Assembly: GCA_035544515.1 (NCBI GenBank)
Contig: DATKEG010000146.1
Coordinates: 1-18,056 of the forward strand
DNA: 18,056 nt
Direction: 5' to 3'
From: DATKEG01 sp035544515
GTDB taxonomy: Bacteria; Acidobacteriota; Vicinamibacteria; Fen-336
Positions 15,079-18,056 of this stretch are shown piece by piece. Position 1 is the stretch's first letter. Every line of letters begins with the position of its first letter. Both the position numbers and the translations under genes were made by a program. The notes under the pieces were generated by a model. The model made no database searches and had not been told where the DNA came from. It worked only from the letters and a program-made list of their open reading frames with translations.

Positions 15079-16771
15079 TCAGAGCGCGGGCAACGCCCTT
15101 CGAGCTTCTCCGTCCGGGTCGTTCTTCACCACCGGGACGTCGTCGAGGAGCATGGTCTCTCCCCCGGCCGTCGTGTACTTCGGCCATGGGGGCAGTCCTC
15201 CCCCGTTGGGATCGCCCGTCCTCATGAACTGGAGCAGCGAGCCGGCCATCCGGGTGGCGAGCTTCCGCGGGCGCGCTCCCCCGCCGGTGTGGCTCAGCAT
15301 CAGGTCGGTATTGTGGAACCAGAAGCAGATGTCGATGCAGTGGAACGCGCGGAGACGGCCGTCGAACAGCGGCGGCTGCCAGCCGAACCAGCTCATGTAG
15401 ACGGGAGCGGGCTGCTTCGACTTGGCGTCCCCAAGCGCCACCGCGCCCTGGCGGTTGCTGGTCACGAGGGACCAGATCTCCACCGGCTTCTTGCCGGGAA
15501 ACGCCTTCGCGTAGGCCGCGACCACGTCCCCGGCCTTGTCCCCGAAGCCCGGGCCGAATCCCGCGCGCACCTTCACCTTCTCGACCACCTCGTCCATCGT
15601 GACGCTCTCGAGCGACGAGTCCGTCCAGCTCAGCGACTGCTCCTCGAACGTCGAGCAGATGAGCATCGGCACGGCGGCCGCGGCGGGGGCGGGCTCCGGC
15701 CAGTAGGGATGCTGCGGCAGGATCGCGCCGTCCACGACCGGGTTGAACCCGCGCCGCAGGCCCCCTCCTCCGGGACCCAGCTCCCTGGTCAGCTTCTGCA
15801 GGGCCCTCGTGGCGGCGGCGAGGTAGTCCTTCCAGGGCATCGCCTGCAGCTTCTCGATCTCGCCGGCGGCGAGTCCCGCTTCGCTCAGGACGTAGGCGCC
15901 CAGCTTCTCCGAGACGGCCTTCTCGCCCATCTTCAGCGCGGCGCCGCTCTGCACCACCGCCTTGTGGAAGAGGCCCTTCGCGGAGGGCATCGCGGTCAGC
16001 GTGCAGACCTTGGCCCCGCCGCCGGACTGGCCCATGATCGTCACGTTTCCGGGGTCGCCGCCGAAGCTCGCGACGTTGTCGCGGACCCATTCGAGGGCGG
16101 CCACGATGTCGAGCATGCCGAGGTTGCCGGACGCCGCGAAGCGCTCCCCGCCCACGCCCGCCAGGTCGCAATAACCGAGCGGGCCGAGGCGGTGGTTGAT
16201 GGAAGACGAAGACGGCATCGCCGAGCCCGGCGAAGTTCTCGCCGTTGTAACCGTCGTGCTCGATGCCGTTGCCGTTGGTGAAGCCGCCGCCGTGGATCCA
16301 GAAGAGCACCGGCCTCTTCTTGCCGTCCCTGATCCCGGGCGTGAAGACGTTGAGCTTCAGGCAGTCTTCGCTGACGTCGTCGTAGTTCCAGTGATCGCGG
16401 AACGAGAAGTACGGGTTGGCGTAGCGGTTGTCCATGTTCTGCGGCGCGCTGTTGCCCCACCAGATGGCCGGACGCACGTCCGTCCAGCCCTTGGGCCTCT
16501 GCGGGGGCAGGAAGCGGCCGGCGCCCTCGGTGTCGGCGCCGTAGGGAATGCCGAGGAAGTAGTGGATTCCCCTGAGGACATACCCTCGGACCCTGCCGTG
16601 CCGCGTGTCGGCGACCGCGATGTCGTCACCGATCTGCAGGACCGGGCCGTCGTCCTCCGCTGCGGTCTTGTCGGAGCCGGCGGAGGCACGCGCCGCGCCG
16701 CGGCCGCCGATCGTCATGCCGGCCGCGCCGGCTCCGAGTGTGCGAAAGAATCCGCGCCGGTTGGATCTCAT
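15079..16771 (-). pseudogene. Type-B carboxylesterase with Tat signal, interrupted by a +1 frameshift
   Basis: If one extra base near 16201-16204 is ignored, this encodes a complete esterase of about 563 residues. The N-terminus has a twin-arginine motif NRRGFF (4-9) and an Ala/Gly-rich stretch, so export is likely. GIPYG and EDCLKLNVFTP precede the oxyanion-hole HGGGF (160-164). After the shift come SINHRLGPLGY, the nucleophile Ser249 in GQSGG, FEEQS with the likely acidic residue near 376, and FHCIDICFWF with the likely His near 477. The C-terminal GDPNGGGLPPWPKY is typical. The minus-strand bases GTCTTCGTCTTCCATC would keep frame with one T fewer. The start has a GGAG SD 8 nt upstream. It may be a young pseudogene or a sequencing error. 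Confidence 0.88.
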
Positions 16772-16820
16772 CGTGATCACTCCAAACGTGGCCTTCGTGA
16801 CGGCGGGCAACCGCGTCGTG

Positions 16821-16832
16821 TGGTGAAAGCAT
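16821..16832 (-). promoter_or_regulatory. TGGTGAAAGCAT box before the esterase gene
   Basis: On the minus strand this reads ATGCTTTCACCA and lies 49 nt before the esterase ATG at 16771. It includes TATGCT (with the preceding T), a possible -10 hexamer. It differs by one base from the box before the Tat-type oxidoreductase (5753-5763). This could be a shared operator or simply similar core promoters. Confidence 0.3.
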
Positions 16833-16980
16833 ACATTGCAGTTGGACCGCCAGCCGGGACAGATCGCGCTCGCGGACAGCCGCGTCCCACGAGTGGGGAG
16901 CAGCCCCCCGTGCGGAGCAAAGGCGCTTCGCGGCGGGCGCCGGGTTAGACTGCGGCGATTCCGGAGGAGAAACCCTGAAG

Positions 16981-17712
16981 ATGCGATCCCGATTCGCGAT
17001 CCTGGCACTGCTGGTCGCGGCGTTCGCAGGAGGCTGCCAGCGCGCGGAAACACCGGCGCCGTCCCCCTCGCCGACGGCCGTGGCCGCTCCCGCCCCGTCG
17101 CCAACCGCGGCCACGCCCGCCCCAGCTCCGTCGCCGCGCCCCGCGCTCCTCGACCCGTCGCGCGCCACCGAGCGGGCGCCCGACCGGTTCCGGGTCGCCT
17201 TCGAGACCACGAAGGGCCGCTTCGTCGTCGAGGTGACGCGCGCGTGGGCCCCGCGCGGCGCCGACCGCTTCTTTGGTCTCGTGCGGGCCGGCTACTACGA
17301 CGACGTCGCCTTCTTCCGCGTGATCGAGAACTTCATGGTCCAGTTCGGGATCCACGGCGACCCCGCGGTCAGCGCGGTGTGGCGGGAGGCGCGCATCCCG
17401 GACGACCCCGTCACCCAGTCGAACCGCCGCGGGATGGTGACCTACGCGACGGCCGGCCCGGGCACGAGGACCACCCAGCTCTTCATCAACTTCCGGGACA
17501 ACGTGAGCCTCGACGGACAGGGGTTCGCCCCGTTCGGGAATGTGATCGAGGGCCTGTCCGTCGTGGACTCGCTGTACTCGGGCTACGGGGAGGGCGCTCC
17601 TCGCGGCCGGGGCCCGGAGCAGGGGCGCGCCCAGGCCGAGGGCAACGCCTATCTCAAGGGCTCGTTCCCGAAAATGGACTTCGTCAAGACGGCCCGCGTC
17701 GTGACGCCGTAG
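16981..17712 (+). CDS. Lipoprotein cyclophilin-type peptidyl-prolyl cis-trans isomerase
   Basis: This 243-residue protein begins with a lipoprotein signal (hydrophobic 5-16, AGGC with Cys19) and would be anchored on the periplasmic side, where it would help proteins fold by proline isomerisation. A low-complexity Pro/Ser/Ala/Thr linker (24-55) follows. The cyclophilin domain runs from about 70 to 240. FFRVIENFMVQFG (111-123) holds the catalytic Arg and the Gln, RTTQLFIN (163-170) the second conserved segment, and GFAPFG (181-186) replaces the Trp-containing loop of human cyclophilin A, as in a common bacterial subgroup. The -3 lipobox residue is Ala rather than Leu, slightly atypical. A GGAGGAG SD lies about 10 nt before the ATG. 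Confidence 0.92.
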   Translation: MRSRFAILALLVAAFAGGCQRAETPAPSPSPTAVAAPAPSPTAATPAPAPSPRPALLDPSRATERAPDRFRVAFETTKGRFVVEVTRAWAPRGADRFFGLVRAGYYDDVAFFRVIENFMVQFGIHGDPAVSAVWREARIPDDPVTQSNRRGMVTYATAGPGTRTTQLFINFRDNVSLDGQGFAPFGNVIEGLSVVDSLYSGYGEGAPRGRGPEQGRAQAEGNAYLKGSFPKMDFVKTARVVTP

Positions 17713-17815
17713 TCGAGGTCGAGGGCGGCCGGATCGTCGCCGGTCGTGAGCACTCCTACGACCTGCACGCCTGGGACGAATGGGATGCGGCTCTCCGGGC
17801 CTCGGGCCGGCCGGT
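17713..17815 (+). pseudogene. Coding-like 3' remnant, possibly of an NTF2/SnoaL-like protein
   Basis: Directly after the cyclophilin stop, in a different frame, the plus strand reads EVEGGRIVAGREHSYDLHAW and then DEWDAALRASGRP, with strongly G/C-ending codons and a balanced composition unlike a shadow frame. The strand-then-helix pattern ending in a short tail resembles the C-terminus of NTF2/SnoaL-like domains. There is no start codon or upstream part, because the same frame inside the cyclophilin gene is shadow. I treat it as a fragment; the family guess is weak. Confidence 0.35.
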
Positions 17816-17820
17816 AGCTC

Positions 17821-17877
17821 GGCGTGGACGGTGGCCGCCGCGGCCGCGGCGATCAGCACCAGACCTCGAGGATCCAT
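17821..17877 (-). pseudogene. Orphan signal-peptide start with strong ribosome binding site
   Basis: The minus-strand ATG at 17877 has a near-ideal GGAGG 6 nt upstream and encodes MDPRGLVLIAAAAAATVHA, a credible secretion signal. It begins 31 nt after the DUF3179 gene, as the second gene of an operon would. Beyond residue 19 the frame turns Arg/Pro-rich and runs antisense to the cyclophilin gene to 16945, so the original body appears to be lost. The end is set where the signal peptide ends. Confidence 0.4.
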
Positions 17878-17908
17878 GGCGAGCCTCCGTCCGGGTGAGG
17901 GCGACAGC

Positions 17909-18056
17909 CTACTTCACGAGCTCGGTGTCGGGAAACTGGGCGTACCAGCCGAACCAGAACGCCCGGCGCGCGGGAACGCGGGCACGCCGTTCGCCCGAGC
18001 TCTCGTGAACGAGCGCGTCCTCGGTGACGCGCCAGCGCCTGCCGGCGCCGTCCTCG
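17909..18056 (-). CDS. DUF3179 domain-containing protein, C-terminal fragment (runs off the window)
   Basis: The last 48 codons of a minus-strand gene are present, read from the right edge to a TAG at 17909-17911. The tail has WRVTEDALV followed by ARRAFWFGWYAQFPDTELVK. The pattern AFWFGWYAxxPDTE is the typical C-terminus of DUF3179 proteins, which are usually exported and of unknown function. Only the C-terminal part is in the window, so the length and any signal peptide cannot be judged. It is too short to appear in a simple ATG-to-stop search. Confidence 0.75.
   Translation of the reverse strand, partial: EDGAGRRWRVTEDALVHESSGERRARVPARRAFWFGWYAQFPDTELVK

Noticed and set aside
16945..17877. 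310-residue minus-strand open frame across the cyclophilin gene
   Set aside because: Only its first 19 residues look real (signal peptide with SD). The rest is Arg/Pro-rich and antisense to a well-supported gene.
1..18056. Mobile elements, CRISPR arrays, integrases or prophage genes
   Set aside because: No transposase or integrase motifs, no regularly spaced direct repeats, and no terminal inverted repeats were seen.

Overview
The window is a very GC-rich piece of bacterial chromosome in which almost every codon ends in G or C. It carries housekeeping and general-metabolism genes. There is no phage, transposase, CRISPR array or plasmid machinery. Two proteins with twin-arginine signals, a PATAN/DUF4388 protein, a DUF3179 protein and a tRNA-Ser/SRP RNA/dnaX/ybaB block suggest a soil-type GC-rich lineage. 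Acidobacteriota is my first guess, with Myxococcota or Rokubacteria-like groups as alternatives. This is inference only, because no rRNA or species marker is present.

Left part (1-1845): a PfkB-type sugar kinase and a glucosamine-6-phosphate deaminase (nagB) overlap by 4 nt in one operon, preceded by a plausible sigma70 promoter that leaves almost no leader. Next, on the minus strand (4110 down to 1846), comes the information-processing block tRNA-Ser(GGA), 4.5S SRP RNA, dnaX and ybaB. I recall the same order from Bacillus, but recR does not follow ybaB here. The SRP RNA and the tRNAs are seen from their folds and are not open reading frames.

Middle part (4244-8429): a Tat-exported Gfo/Idh/MocA oxidoreductase (minus), a divergent YdjM-type membrane protein (plus), a full-length Ada DNA-repair regulator (minus, overlapping the YdjM gene tail to tail), and a second serine tRNA with anticodon CGA.

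Signalling part (8430-12697): a soluble PAS-GGDEF-EAL c-di-GMP protein (plus) meets tadA (minus) with overlapping stop codons. Upstream of tadA in the same direction is a 613-residue protein that joins a GYF_2 domain, TPR-like repeats and a DUF4388/PATAN domain through long Pro/Ala linkers. This is the least ordinary protein in the window.

Right part (12924-18056): rlmN (plus), a short-chain dehydrogenase (minus), a Tat-type carboxylesterase broken by one extra base near 16203, and a lipoprotein cyclophilin (plus). The extreme right end looks scrambled. It holds a coding-like 3' remnant on the plus strand, then a signal-peptide start with a strong ribosome binding site but no credible body on the minus strand, then the C-terminus of a DUF3179 protein running off the edge. 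The frameshift and this junction make the last 3 kb either a decaying region or one with assembly errors.
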